Below, one piece after another: positions 1 through 9,298 of a stretch of 64,000 nt of DNA. Every line of letters starts with the position of its first letter. The stretch's first letter is position 1. A model generated the notes under the pieces. The model did not search any database and was not told where the DNA came from. It was given only the letters and a program-made list of their open reading frames with translations. This DNA comes from an uncultured Helicobacter sp. (GTDB lineage Bacteria; Campylobacterota; Campylobacteria; Campylobacterales; Helicobacteraceae). The translations under genes and the position numbers were made by a program. The stretch is taken from contig CALVBL010000006.1 in assembly GCA_944325775.1 (NCBI GenBank), positions 39,304 to 103,303 of the forward strand, given 5' to 3'.

Positions 1-78
1 AGTGTTATGCAAAATCACCTCCCAACAATGATGCAGCAAATCACCAGCCTCTTAAACCAACAGCAAGAAGGCAAGTGA
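1..78 (+). CDS. C-terminal end of an unidentified protein (5' end outside window)
   Basis: An open frame runs from the window edge to TGA at 76-78, giving about 25 residues rich in Gln and Met. The stop overlaps the obgE ATG by one base (TGATG), so the two genes are probably translationally coupled. Too little is visible to name the family. Confidence 0.55.
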   Translation, partial: SVMQNHLPTMMQQITSLLNQQQEGK

Positions 79-1088
79 TGTTTGTCGATAGTGCCGATAT
101 TTTCGTCTCTTCAGGCAATGGTGGAGCTGGTGCAGTGAGCTTTTTGCGCGAAAAATTTGTCATACAAGGCGGACCCGATGGGGGTGATGGCGGCAAGGGT
201 GGCGATGTGATCATTGAAGTAGATTCTAATGCTCACACCCTAGCAAACTTCCGCGGCAAAAAACACTACAAAGCCAAAAATGGTGCGAACGGCGCACCCA
301 AGCACTGCACCGGCAAAAGTGGCGAAAACCTCATCATCAAAGTCCCGCTAGGCACGCAGATTCTAGACTTTGAAAGCGGGGTGGTATTGGCAGATTTTAG
401 CGAGGATACAATGCGTATTAAGCTCCTAGAAGGTGGCAAAGGTGGGCTAGGTAATGCGCGCTTCAAAACCGCGCGCAACCAAGCACCCACACACGCACAA
501 AAAGGCATCGCTGGCAAGCAACTCCATATCCGATTAGAACTCAAACTCATCGCAGATGTGGGGCTTGTGGGCTACCCAAATGTGGGGAAATCCACACTTA
601 TTTCAACGCTTTCAAATGCCAGACCAGAGATCGCTAATTACGAATTCACTACCCTCACGCCGCATTTGGGGGTTGTAGAGGTTGATGAGCTGCATTCCTT
701 TGTGATGGCGGATATCCCGGGGATCATCGAAGGTGCGAGTGAGGGCAGGGGGCTAGGGCTCAAATTCCTCAAACACATTGAGCGCACAAAGTTTCTGCTT
801 TTTGTGCTTGATAGCGCGCGGGATATGGATCTTTGCACGCAGTTTGAGAATCTAGCACGAGAATTAGAGAATTTTTCCTCCATGCTTAGCAAACGGAATT
901 TTGGGATCGTGATTAGCAAATGCGATGTGCAAACACCCAAGCTAGATTCACTACAGAATCTTTGCTCAATACGTGCGCATAAACCGCATTTCCTCCTGCC
1001 TATCTCAGCAGCTACACATCAAGGGACCAAAGAGCTTGTGTTCGCGATTTTTGAAGCGATGAGCAAACAGAGTGCGCTACAAGCCTAA
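78..1088 (+). CDS. obgE: Obg family GTPase ObgE/CgtA
   Basis: Essential ribosome-associated GTPase of 336 residues involved in 50S assembly and stress signalling. Residues 1-160 form the glycine-rich Obg fold (GNGGAG, GGPDGGDGGKGGD). The G domain follows, with the P-loop GYPNVGKST near 164-172, switch DIPG, and SKCD in place of the usual NKxD. A GTG at 75 is in frame, but ATG at 78 fits the family N-terminus (MFVDSADIF) and overlaps the upstream stop. The 3' end overlaps convergent aroE by 12 bases. Confidence 0.95.
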   Translation: MFVDSADIFVSSGNGGAGAVSFLREKFVIQGGPDGGDGGKGGDVIIEVDSNAHTLANFRGKKHYKAKNGANGAPKHCTGKSGENLIIKVPLGTQILDFESGVVLADFSEDTMRIKLLEGGKGGLGNARFKTARNQAPTHAQKGIAGKQLHIRLELKLIADVGLVGYPNVGKSTLISTLSNARPEIANYEFTTLTPHLGVVEVDELHSFVMADIPGIIEGASEGRGLGLKFLKHIERTKFLLFVLDSARDMDLCTQFENLARELENFSSMLSKRNFGIVISKCDVQTPKLDSLQNLCSIRAHKPHFLLPISAATHQGTKELVFAIFEAMSKQSALQA

Positions 1089-1865
1089 CGCATTCATACA
1101 CTTCAGTGCGTCTGTGAATCTAATCGCCCCAAAGCTAAACAACTCACTGCTTAGCGCAGCTTGATTGATGAGCATTTGTGCGCCATCAGAGGTTTGCAAG
1201 CCTAGATCTTGAGCGAGGCGTAAAAATGGCGTGCGCTTGCCATAGATAAGATCAAAGCCATAGCGGGCGCTGGATAGAATCTCGCATAATATCTTAGATT
1301 CTATAGGCAAAGCTTCATCGCTAAGCCCCGCTGGAGTGGTGTTGATCACGATATCATAGGTGTGCGTGGTATCAAACTCCTCTGGCGTGAAACACGCAAA
1401 ACCATGTCGCACAAAATCCTCTAATCGCCCACCAGAGCGGTTTAAGATATGTGTCGTGATGGCATTTTGACGCAGGATAAACGCTATCGCCTTTGCCGAA
1501 CCACCAGCGCCGATAATAAGTGCATTGCGCATATCCCACTCTTGCACACACATAAAAAACCCTTGCGCGTCGGTGTTATAGCCAATGATCCTATCTCGCT
1601 CAAGCACCCAAGTATTTACCGCACCAATCTCTTGCGCGATCCCTTGCACTTCATGACTCTGAGCAAATGCCACCTCCTTAAATGGCACAGTGATGTTGGC
1701 ACCTCGGAGGTTGAGTGCTAAAAATGTATGGGCAAGCGCGCTAGATTCATCAAGCAAATACCTACCATAGCACGCTTCAAAGCCTAGTGAAGCAAAAGCA
1801 GCATTGTGCAAAAGGGGTGATTTAGAATGAGCGATGGGATTACCAAAGACACAAAACTGCTGCAT
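1077..1865 (-). CDS. aroE: Shikimate dehydrogenase
   Basis: NADPH-dependent reduction of 3-dehydroshikimate to shikimate in chorismate synthesis, 262 residues. Visible motifs are the substrate site SKSPLLHN near residue 13, NITVPFKE with the catalytic Lys, the dinucleotide loop GAGGSAKAI, and NTTPAG. The ATG at 1865 overlaps the stop of the upstream SH3 gene (TAATG); a longer in-frame extension to 1931 lies inside that gene and is not needed. From memory, the aroE/SH3 pair is also adjacent in H. pylori. Another shikimate gene, aroQ, lies at 41.3 kb. Confidence 0.95.
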   Translation of the reverse strand: MQQFCVFGNPIAHSKSPLLHNAAFASLGFEACYGRYLLDESSALAHTFLALNLRGANITVPFKEVAFAQSHEVQGIAQEIGAVNTWVLERDRIIGYNTDAQGFFMCVQEWDMRNALIIGAGGSAKAIAFILRQNAITTHILNRSGGRLEDFVRHGFACFTPEEFDTTHTYDIVINTTPAGLSDEALPIESKILCEILSSARYGFDLIYGKRTPFLRLAQDLGLQTSDGAQMLINQAALSSELFSFGAIRFTDALKCMNALGL

Positions 1866-2644
1866 TATTTTTTCAAAAGACGCGAGGCGATATAGCCCTC
1901 TTGTCCGCTTTCTAGGAGGATTTTGCTCCATTCCCCATCATTTTGGAGCACGCGAACATTATGCTCAAAGCCTACAGCCGCGATGATAGGTGCATCTGAA
2001 CTGGGCAATGCACGGATATTCGCAGATCTCACGACAACCTGATACATATCGTATTGTGGTGATTGATCGCTAAGCAGATATGAAGCGATGTAGCCCCGCA
2101 CCCCCGGCGATACCTCCACTTCACTCCAATCACTTTCTGGAAGAGTCTGAATCAAAGTAAGACGCGTGCCACTATTAGCACGATATAGCACACCACCATC
2201 AGTGCTGGGAAGCGTGCGGATATTAGCACTTCGGACATTGACATAGACATAATGAGGCTGGGTAGCAGGGAGGGCTTGAGGTGCGTGAGGCTCATTAGAA
2301 TCTAGTGCTGCATTAGCTTCTGTCGCGCTCCCTGATGCGCTATCAGGAGTTTTGGATTCTTGAGCGAGATTCTCGTTAGGATCTTGGGGAATCTCTTCTA
2401 AAATAATTTCTGGCTCTGGCTTAGCCACTACCACCGGCTCTTGTGCTTTTGGGGATTGGGTGGATTTTGATGATGTGGATTCTAAATGCGTGTCTGCAGG
2501 CTCTATGGGCTGGCTATGGCGTGCATATAGGCTTGGCACACGCTTATCTTTGATTTCTACAAACACGAAAAAATACAGACAAATCCCTACCACCACGATA
2601 AGAACGGGGATAGAATATAGTTTAAAAAAGAATTTTAATGGCAA
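1865..2644 (-). CDS. Membrane-anchored protein with two bacterial SH3 domains
   Basis: 259 residues. One N-terminal transmembrane segment (about residues 8-28) is followed by a Pro/Glu/Ser-rich linker (about 40-125) and two SH3b repeats (about 130-190 and 198-257), each with an R-SANIR-LPS motif and a GYIAS motif. This suggests an inner-membrane-anchored periplasmic protein that may bind peptidoglycan; no catalytic domain is visible. The family sits next to aroE in other helicobacters (from memory), and its stop overlaps the aroE start. Function is inferred from the domains only. Confidence 0.8.
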   Translation of the reverse strand: MPLKFFFKLYSIPVLIVVVGICLYFFVFVEIKDKRVPSLYARHSQPIEPADTHLESTSSKSTQSPKAQEPVVVAKPEPEIILEEIPQDPNENLAQESKTPDSASGSATEANAALDSNEPHAPQALPATQPHYVYVNVRSANIRTLPSTDGGVLYRANSGTRLTLIQTLPESDWSEVEVSPGVRGYIASYLLSDQSPQYDMYQVVVRSANIRALPSSDAPIIAAVGFEHNVRVLQNDGEWSKILLESGQEGYIASRLLKK

Positions 2645-2668
2645 ACTCTACTCCATTGATAGTAAAAA

Positions 2669-3652
2669 TTATTGTAGCCTCACACCACTTTGAGGATCCA
2701 CGCGCCCTAGCACATACCCCCCACTTTTCTCAAGGACAAAATCGGCATTTTCCGCATCTACTACAAAAATCATTCCAACGCCCATATTGAAAGTCCTAAA
2801 GCACTCTTCCTCGCTCACATACTGCCGCAATAATTCAAAAATGGGCGGGGCTTTGATCGTGGTTTTTTGGATATACGCACCAAGCCCTTTAGGAAGGGCA
2901 CGCGGGAGATTCTCTACGATACCACCACCAGTGATATGTGCAAGAGCTTTGATATGGTCTTTGAGATCTAAGAAAGCCTTGACATAGATCTTAGTAGGTG
3001 CAAGGAGAATCTGCGCCAATGGCACGCCTTCAAACACTGAATCTAGCGTGAGATTAGCACGTTCTAAGACTTTTCGCACCAACGAATAGCCATTAGAATG
3101 CAATCCACTAGAGGGCAGTGCCACAAGCACATCGCCTGCCTGCACACTATTTATGCGCCCCAAATCCTCTCTCTCGGCTATACCCACCGCAAAACCAGCC
3201 AAATCAAAGTCCTTGGGGGCATACATTCCAGGCATTTCAGCACTCTCTCCGCCTATAAGCGCGCATTGTGCGAGCTTACAACCCTCCACAATACCCTGTA
3301 TCACGCGCAAAGCACTAGACCTATCAAGTTTGCCTGTAGCGTAGTAATCAAGAAAAAATATCGGTGTAGCGAAGTTGCAAATAAGATCATTGACACACAT
3401 TGCCACGAGATCTATCCCCACACTCTCTAAAATATCTGAATCTATAGCCAGCCGCAGCTTCGTACCCACACCATCAGTCGCACCTAAGATCACGGGCTGC
3501 TTATATCCACTCGGCATAGCATACGCCCCAGCAAACGACCCAATCCCGCCGATAACATTCGCATCAAATGTGCTTTGCACCAAAGGCTTTAGTCCATCTA
3601 CAAGGGCATTACCCTCATCTATATCCACTCCAGAATCTTTATAGCTTAGCAT
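2669..3652 (-). CDS. purM: Phosphoribosylformylglycinamidine cyclo-ligase (AIR synthase)
   Basis: Converts FGAM and ATP to aminoimidazole ribonucleotide in purine synthesis, 327 residues. The start at 3652 gives the family N-terminus (YKDSGVDIDEGN) after a GGAG ribosome site; an in-frame extension to 3748 has none of the conserved sequence. Visible motifs are GGIGSFAG, the ATDGVGTKL nucleotide loop, VMCVNDL-like metal region, GGESAEMPG, and the C-terminal HITGGG. It is followed on the same strand by the SH3 gene and aroE. Confidence 0.95.
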   Translation of the reverse strand: MLSYKDSGVDIDEGNALVDGLKPLVQSTFDANVIGGIGSFAGAYAMPSGYKQPVILGATDGVGTKLRLAIDSDILESVGIDLVAMCVNDLICNFATPIFFLDYYATGKLDRSSALRVIQGIVEGCKLAQCALIGGESAEMPGMYAPKDFDLAGFAVGIAEREDLGRINSVQAGDVLVALPSSGLHSNGYSLVRKVLERANLTLDSVFEGVPLAQILLAPTKIYVKAFLDLKDHIKALAHITGGGIVENLPRALPKGLGAYIQKTTIKAPPIFELLRQYVSEEECFRTFNMGVGMIFVVDAENADFVLEKSGGYVLGRVDPQSGVRLQ

Positions 3653-3679
3653 AAGCACTCCATAGGAAAATTTAGTGTT

Positions 3680-3685
3680 ATTGTA
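3680..3685 (-). promoter_or_regulatory. Probable -10 box for purM
   Basis: On the minus strand TATACAAT lies 28 bases before the purM ATG, so TACAAT can serve as a -10. Campylobacterota promoters often lack a clear -35, and none is visible. The pssA stop is about 84 bases further upstream, so purM probably has its own promoter. Confidence 0.35.
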
Positions 3686-3768
3686 TAGTATGAAAACTTT
3701 GTGTAAGATTATATACACGCCTGCAGTGCGGATAAAAGCATTATCCACTCACACAGAATGCACCACAA

Positions 3769-4503
3769 CTAATCGTGATCACCTTTAGTCTTTTGAGTTT
3801 TGGAATGCTCTAGCTTGCAGAGAATCTTACCAAAAAGCATGATCCAGCGCACCACACCATACACCACATAGCCACTTATAATCGCACAAATCGCCTCTGG
3901 AGGATAGACAAAAATAATGCCTAGCAAAATCACCAAAATGATAAATGATTTGAGATTCCACTGCATTTTTTTAAAGCTTGGGTAGCGGATATTACTCACC
4001 ATCAAGATCCCCACGACAAATGCCCCTATAAGCAAGGGCAACATCGATGTAGCAAAGATCGAATAATCCAAATCAATCAGAATCCACAATACAATAAAAA
4101 TCGCTGCAGAAGGGATAGGCAAACCTATAAAAAAGTTTGGTTCGTTAGAAGTTGTGATATTAAAACGCGCCAAGCGAATCGCCCCAAAAATCACAAAAAG
4201 TGCGGGAACAACCTGCCCAAGACGCCCATAAGATTCTCCAGCATAAAAAAACAATAGCATAGCTGGTGCCACACCAAACGCCACAATATCCGCAAGCGAA
4301 TCAAACTCTACACCAAATTTACTAGAAGTATTGGTAAGTCGCGCTACACGCCCATCTAACCCATCTAAAATCATCGAAATCACAATCAACCAACACGCTA
4401 ACATAAACCTATCATGCGAAGCGGCGATGATACTAAGCATACCTAGAAATATACTGCCAGCAGTAAAAAGATTGGGTAGGATAAAAAGGGGGCTTATTTT
4501 CAT
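3769..4503 (-). CDS. pssA: CDP-diacylglycerol-serine O-phosphatidyltransferase
   Basis: Inner-membrane enzyme making phosphatidylserine from CDP-DAG and serine, the precursor of phosphatidylethanolamine; 244 residues. The CDP-alcohol phosphatidyltransferase signature D-GLDGRVAR-(x)n-FGVEFDSLAD (about residues 47-74) is intact, and multiple transmembrane segments follow. The gene overlaps the upstream PSD-like gene by four bases (ATGA), and ftsH precedes that, the order I recall from H. pylori HP1069-HP1071. Confidence 0.93.
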   Translation of the reverse strand: MKISPLFILPNLFTAGSIFLGMLSIIAASHDRFMLACWLIVISMILDGLDGRVARLTNTSSKFGVEFDSLADIVAFGVAPAMLLFFYAGESYGRLGQVVPALFVIFGAIRLARFNITTSNEPNFFIGLPIPSAAIFIVLWILIDLDYSIFATSMLPLLIGAFVVGILMVSNIRYPSFKKMQWNLKSFIILVILLGIIFVYPPEAICAIISGYVVYGVVRWIMLFGKILCKLEHSKTQKTKGDHD

Positions 4504-5111
4504 TTGCTATACCCTATCACACTCTCGCACGCATAGACTCTATCACCGACACTCACTTTGAGCTCAAGAGTTTTGGGGAGATAGATTTTTGTCAATCCGA
4601 TTTTCATATAACCACAACGATCGCCTATAGCAAGATCTGAAGCAGCATAAATATGTGAGGTGTTAAAAAACTCTGGGAAAAACTCCATACGATACGCCTC
4701 ACCACAATCCTGCCATGACAACCCAAAAGAAGCGTTGAGTAGGCGCTTTTTTTCATCACTAGCAAAAAAGAGACTTAGTCCATTTTTGCCCTCAAGGGTG
4801 GATTGTGGAATATCTCTAGGGGCGCGTATCACGCCTATATCATAGCATCGAGTCTGAATCTGCACACACACGCTGTCTTCAAGAATATCAATATTTTTAA
4901 TAACTCCATCTATGGGTGCGGCGAAACTCGTAGGATCCAAATCCTCAATACGCTCGGGATTGCGAAACATATAAAGCCAAAATGCCAACCCTAAAAACAC
5001 GATAAATGTGAAAATTCCAAGCTCAAAATACGCGCTTACCAAAAACACAAGCGCCCACACACTTGCGCCTAGCCAACCCTCTTTCGCAATGATTTGTATG
5101 TTAGCATTCAT
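4500..5111 (-). CDS. Phosphatidylserine decarboxylase-like protein lacking the catalytic serine
   Basis: 203 residues. The N-terminus has two hydrophobic helices (about 15-48) and an FRNPER motif, then the PSD-type barrel (AAPIDGVI, FNTSHIYAASD). PSD proenzymes self-cleave at a Gly-Ser near the C-terminus to make a pyruvoyl group. Here the equivalent segment reads MKIGLTKIYLP (about 4580-4607), with no Gly-Ser. A decarboxylase is therefore unlikely, although the gene is translationally coupled to pssA. It could be a scaffold or regulator of phospholipid synthesis. ATG follows a strong AGGAGG site. Confidence 0.8.
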   Translation of the reverse strand: MNANIQIIAKEGWLGASVWALVFLVSAYFELGIFTFIVFLGLAFWLYMFRNPERIEDLDPTSFAAPIDGVIKNIDILEDSVCVQIQTRCYDIGVIRAPRDIPQSTLEGKNGLSLFFASDEKKRLLNASFGLSWQDCGEAYRMEFFPEFFNTSHIYAASDLAIGDRCGYMKIGLTKIYLPKTLELKVSVGDRVYACESVIGYSK

Positions 5112-5136
5112 ACTCTCCTCCTTTTGGTGAGATTGC

Positions 5137-7050
5137 CTAGCTTTCCTCTTCTATAGGGACTAGCCGCGAAGTCATATTATTCTCTTTTTCATAAGATTCT
5201 ATGATCTCGCGCACTCGGCTACCATCAATTACCTCTTTTTCTAGCAATTCCGCGACCATACTTTCAATCGCTGGGGCATACTCACGCAAAGTCTTTTTGA
5301 CATGCTCAAAATGCTCTTCAAGCATTGTGCGTATGTAGTTATCCATTTTTTGTGCAGTCTCTTCACTAAACTCACGACTACTAGCCCCCCCACCAAGGAA
5401 ATTACTCCTTCGTGTGAAATCCTCAAGTACCATAAGTCCGCTGACATCAGTCATACCATAATACACGATCATATTTTTCAAAATCCCTGTAGCACGGCGC
5501 AAATCATCAGATGCACCATTAGAGATTTCTTGCAAAAACACCTCTTCGGCAGCGCGCCCACCAAGCAACACATCAATCTGGGCTAACATCTCGTATCGTT
5601 GCTCAAGGTTGCGATTTTCCTCCGGTGTATGCAGTGTGTATCCAAGTGCGCCCATACCACGTGGGATAATCGAGACTTTGTTCACTCTATGCGCACCTTT
5701 TGTAAGCTCACCCATCAGCGCATGCCCACTTTCATGATAAGCTACGATTTTCTTCTCTTTTGGCGAGATGGATCGGGATTTTTTTTCTAATCCGATCATA
5801 GTGCGCTCCATCGCCTCCTTAAAATGCTTTTGGGAAACTTCTTTTTTGTTTTCGCGCCCAGCCAGCAGGGCAGCCTCATTGACGATATTTGCCAGATCCG
5901 CACCCGCAAGCCCTGCAGTAAACTTCGCAATCTCTTGCAAATCCACATCGCGTGCAAGCTTCACGCTTTTGATATGGACCTTGAGAATCTCCACACGCCC
6001 TTTGAAATCCGGTGCATCAACAAGCACTTGTCTATCAAATCGTCCGGGGCGCAGAAGTGCAGGATCGAGAATCTCTGGTCTGTTTGTAGCAGCTAAGACA
6101 ATCACAGGGGCATTTTCGCTCCCAAAACCATCCATTTCGGCTAAAAGCTGGTTAAGTGTCTGCTCACGCTCATCATTGCCACCTACCATACTGCCCGCTG
6201 CACGAGATTTACCGATTGCATCAATCTCATCGATGAATATAATACTTGGAGCCTCTTTCTTCGCCATTTCAAACAAATCCCGCACTCTGCTCGCTCCAAG
6301 CCCCACGAACATTTCTATAAAACTACTTCCACTCATTGAGAAAAACGGCACATTCGCTTCGCCCGCCACGGCTTTGGCAAGCAGAGTTTTGCCCGTGCCC
6401 GGAGGTCCTACGAGTAGCACGCCTTTAGGGATCTTCGCGCCCACTGCTGCATATCGCTCTGGGTATTTCAAAAAATCCACGATTTCTACGACTTCTTCTT
6501 TCGCCTCTTCATTGCCCGCCATATCATCAAAGGTGACATTTGGTTTTTCGGCATTGACGAGTTTTTTGGAGCTTCCTATGCCAAACATTCCACCGCCCAT
6601 AGATTTTTGCATTCTGCTAGCGATAAAAAGCCAGATAGCAATGATGATAAAAATAGGCAAAAGCATATTAATCATATCTGTGAAAAAGTTAGATTCACTA
6701 AAACCGCTGTATTCGATTTGTTTTTCATCAAGTAAAGTTGTGAGATTGGGATCTGCCACGCGCTTAGCAGTATAGAGAATCTTAGGCGAACTACCTGTAG
6801 AAAGCGCGCGTATGATGGTCTGCCCGATACTTACAGAATCCACTTCTTTGTTTTGGATAAGCTGCTTGAGCTCATAGTAGCTCACCTCTCTACTCACGAC
6901 ATTGCCACTTAGTCTATCACTAAGAATATCTCCTGTAGGCGAAAAGAGTTTGAACAAAATCATAACCCCAATCACCAAGAGAGCAAAAGTCAAAAATGGA
7001 TTTTGCTTAAAAGGTGTTTTTTTGTTGTTATTGTTTTGATTTTCTGTCAT
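5137..7050 (-). CDS. ftsH: ATP-dependent zinc metalloprotease FtsH
   Basis: Membrane-bound AAA+ protease, 637 residues, forming a hexamer that degrades membrane and soluble regulators. Order: TM1 (about 18-38), periplasmic domain (about 45-125), TM2 (about 127-146), AAA domain with GPPGTGKT, IIFIDEIDAIG and the second region of homology NRPEILDPALLRPGR, then the protease domain with the intact zinc motif HESGH and the downstream ligand region GASDDLRRAT. The C-terminus is short and charged. A second homologue at 60.7-62.4 kb lacks the zinc motif. Confidence 0.97.
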   Translation of the reverse strand: MTENQNNNNKKTPFKQNPFLTFALLVIGVMILFKLFSPTGDILSDRLSGNVVSREVSYYELKQLIQNKEVDSVSIGQTIIRALSTGSSPKILYTAKRVADPNLTTLLDEKQIEYSGFSESNFFTDMINMLLPIFIIIAIWLFIASRMQKSMGGGMFGIGSSKKLVNAEKPNVTFDDMAGNEEAKEEVVEIVDFLKYPERYAAVGAKIPKGVLLVGPPGTGKTLLAKAVAGEANVPFFSMSGSSFIEMFVGLGASRVRDLFEMAKKEAPSIIFIDEIDAIGKSRAAGSMVGGNDEREQTLNQLLAEMDGFGSENAPVIVLAATNRPEILDPALLRPGRFDRQVLVDAPDFKGRVEILKVHIKSVKLARDVDLQEIAKFTAGLAGADLANIVNEAALLAGRENKKEVSQKHFKEAMERTMIGLEKKSRSISPKEKKIVAYHESGHALMGELTKGAHRVNKVSIIPRGMGALGYTLHTPEENRNLEQRYEMLAQIDVLLGGRAAEEVFLQEISNGASDDLRRATGILKNMIVYYGMTDVSGLMVLEDFTRRSNFLGGGASSREFSEETAQKMDNYIRTMLEEHFEHVKKTLREYAPAIESMVAELLEKEVIDGSRVREIIESYEKENNMTSRLVPIEEES

Positions 7051-7087
7051 CGTATATGCTCCTTAGATACTATATAGATTTATCGTT

Positions 7088-8092
7088 TTAGCTAGTGCGT
7101 TTTTGTAATTTAAGTGCCACCCATTCATCGCGTGTGCAAGATTCTATAAGGCTAAAGCCTTCTAAAAAAGTCTCTATCACATCGTCTTTGTGGGATTCTA
7201 AAATCCCGGAGAGAATGAGAATGCCATCATCATTGAGATGCCGCACAAAATCCTTATACAAAACCTTTAGGGTAAAAGCTAAAATGTTTGCTACTATAAC
7301 ATTAAAAGTTAAATCCTCCTTGAGACTTCCTATGCTTCCTTCCCAAATTCTGTGTATAGGTGCGTTGTTGCGTGAGAAATTTTTATTGCTCTCTGTGATA
7401 CTAAGCAGATCGGTATCGCACGCATACACCTTCGCACCAAGCTTACAAGCTACGATGGACAAGATCCCGCTCCCACAACCCACATCAAGCACCCTTTTGT
7501 CTTGAAGATTCAGAGTATCTAGCATTTGGATACACATCGCAGTGCTTGCATGGTGCCCGGATCCAAACGCAAGAGCTGGATCTATAATAATAGGCGTGAG
7601 CTCTGACACACAAGCCTGTGGGGTATCATCGGGAGTGTTTGAGGGAGATTCTAGAGATTCCCATGAGGGCGTGACCAAAAATCTCCCACACACAACAGGC
7701 TTGATAGAATCTTTATAAGCTTGTATCCAATCCTGATTATCTCTTGGCACAATTGCATACACACAGCCCACTTGAGATTCTGTCCTACTGGTGAGAATCT
7801 CACAAAAATCCGCAATCTCCTCCCCAAACTCCTCGCCCAAATCGTATGGAAGACGCGCTATGAGTTTTGTCTGCTGCAAAGATCGTGAAAGCGTGTCGTA
7901 TGTGGTGTGGAGAGTATGCCATCGTGAAAGATCTAGCTCTTGATCAAAAACGCTTTTGTCTTGGATATATTCGATACTGCACAAGCTAGAATCTTGGGAA
8001 TGTCGGGAAATAAAACAAGATAAGAAATCCGCGAATACCTCTACATCTTGACTTGGATAGATAATGTATTCAAAGTATTGTTGGTGGTGCAT
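7088..8092 (-). CDS. prmA: Ribosomal protein L11 methyltransferase PrmA
   Basis: SAM-dependent methylation of ribosomal protein L11, 334 residues. The N-terminal substrate-recognition domain is followed by the Rossmann domain: FGSGHHAST near 175, motif I VLDVGCGSGILSI near 201-213, the acidic loop CDTD, and IVANILA. The order cheY-prmA-ftsH is conserved with H. pylori (from memory). The gap to cheY is 22 bases and to ftsH 37 bases, consistent with one transcript. Confidence 0.92.
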   Translation of the reverse strand: MHHQQYFEYIIYPSQDVEVFADFLSCFISRHSQDSSLCSIEYIQDKSVFDQELDLSRWHTLHTTYDTLSRSLQQTKLIARLPYDLGEEFGEEIADFCEILTSRTESQVGCVYAIVPRDNQDWIQAYKDSIKPVVCGRFLVTPSWESLESPSNTPDDTPQACVSELTPIIIDPALAFGSGHHASTAMCIQMLDTLNLQDKRVLDVGCGSGILSIVACKLGAKVYACDTDLLSITESNKNFSRNNAPIHRIWEGSIGSLKEDLTFNVIVANILAFTLKVLYKDFVRHLNDDGILILSGILESHKDDVIETFLEGFSLIESCTRDEWVALKLQKRTS

Positions 8093-8114
8093 TAATTATA
8101 AGAAGATCGTGAAT

Positions 8115-8492
8115 CTAGCCCTCATTCACACCCAAAACCACCTCAAGCTTTTCTTTGAGTACTTGTGGGGTAAAGGGCTTGACGATATAGTTATTTACTC
8201 CTGCCTTGAGCGCAGTGATAACTTCAGCTTTGCCACCCTCTGTGGTAACCATAATGATGGGAATATCCTTATAACGATCATCACTTCTTACTTTCTTTAC
8301 CAAATCAAGTCCGTTCATCTCGGGCATATTCCAGTCTGTAATCAACACATTTATGCCCTCTACACTATCAAGCAACCCCCATGCTTCTACGCCATGCTCT
8401 GCTTCCAAAATATCCTCATAGCCCAGTCTTTGCAATGTGTTTTTTATGATTCTTCTCATTGTTGAGCTATCATCGACTACAAGTAACTTCAC
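8115..8492 (-). CDS. cheY: Chemotaxis response regulator CheY
   Basis: Single receiver domain, 125 residues, which when phosphorylated by CheA binds the flagellar switch. The acidic pocket D7-D8, phospho-acceptor D53 (LITDWNMPE), T83 and K105 (IVKPF) are all present. The start is GTG at 8492 behind AAGGAG. It heads the cheY-prmA-ftsH-pssA run. cheR and cheB are at 35-36.6 kb, so this organism has an adaptation branch that H. pylori lacks. Confidence 0.95.
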   Translation of the reverse strand: MKLLVVDDSSTMRRIIKNTLQRLGYEDILEAEHGVEAWGLLDSVEGINVLITDWNMPEMNGLDLVKKVRSDDRYKDIPIIMVTTEGGKAEVITALKAGVNNYIVKPFTPQVLKEKLEVVLGVNEG

Positions 8493-8522
8493 TGGTGCTC
8501 TCCTTAGTTAATTAATTTGTGG

Positions 8523-8528
8523 ATTATA
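8523..8528 (-). promoter_or_regulatory. Probable -10 box (TATAAT) for cheY
   Basis: GATATAAT on the minus strand, 31 bases before the cheY GTG and in the 93-base gap after hisA. No convincing -35 is visible. It would also drive the downstream prmA-ftsH run. Confidence 0.45.
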
Positions 8529-8585
8529 TCGGAAAAATTACGCGAATGTTAGCATACAAAGTTTGATATTTGCTTTAATCCAAAT

Positions 8586-9296
8586 TCATTTTGTCGTTTT
8601 CATATACTTCTGTAAATCAATTTTATGCTCATAAAATGCCTTGCCGATGATGACCCCACCAATGTGAGGATTAGCACTTAAGACCTCCAACTCTTTAGCA
8701 TCCGCAAACCCGCCACTTGCAATCGTGTAGATTCCACTTGAGTGGGCGATGCTCTGAGTAAATTCGATATTGATCCCGCTCAACGCACCATCGCGATTGA
8801 TATCTGTGCAAATGATCGCATCGACTTTGCTCCCCCTGAAACGTGCTGCAAACGCGCTTGCTTCTATATTCTCCTCTTTCGCCCAGCCCTGTGTCGCGAC
8901 CTTGCCATTGCGCGCATCAATACCTATAGCGATCTTGTAGCTCTCTGCCATTTTGAGGGCAAACTCCGGATCTTGCAATGCCACAGATCCCAAAATAATG
9001 CGCTCCACACCTAGGTCTTGGTAGCGTGCGATATTTTCTTGCGTACGAATGCCCCCACCTAGCTCAATTTTTAGCGATGTGTGTGAGAGAATCTGCTTGA
9101 TGACCTCTAGATTGCGTGGTTCTCCAGCAAACGCACCATTGAGATCCACGATATGTAGCCACTGCGCACCCATTGCCTCGATTTCTTTGGCGAACTCCAA
9201 TGCCTCGCCATACACCTTTGCGCTCTGCATATCACCTTTATACAGGCGCACTGCCTTGCCATCTTTGAGATCAATGGCTGGATAAATATCTATCAT
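8586..9296 (-). CDS. hisA: Phosphoribosylformimino-5-aminoimidazole carboxamide ribotide isomerase
   Basis: Histidine biosynthesis TIM barrel of 236 residues catalysing the Amadori rearrangement of ProFAR. Visible motifs are the N-terminal YPAIDLKDGKAVRL with the first catalytic Asp (D8 by homology), LGGGIR, GIDARNGKVATQGW, CTDINRDGAL with the second catalytic Asp, and IASGGF. It is isolated from the other his genes; hisB lies at 49 kb. H. pylori has no his pathway, so this supports a different Helicobacter lineage. Two bases separate it from the upstream AAA+ gene. Confidence 0.95.
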   Translation of the reverse strand: MIDIYPAIDLKDGKAVRLYKGDMQSAKVYGEALEFAKEIEAMGAQWLHIVDLNGAFAGEPRNLEVIKQILSHTSLKIELGGGIRTQENIARYQDLGVERIILGSVALQDPEFALKMAESYKIAIGIDARNGKVATQGWAKEENIEASAFAARFRGSKVDAIICTDINRDGALSGINIEFTQSIAHSSGIYTIASGGFADAKELEVLSANPHIGGVIIGKAFYEHKIDLQKYMKTTK

Positions 9297-9298
9297 TG

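Noticed and set aside
5768..6775. Long open frame (335 codons) on the plus strand opposite ftsH
   Set aside because: It lies entirely antisense to a fully conserved ftsH, has no ribosome site or recognisable domain, and reflects codon bias of ftsH.
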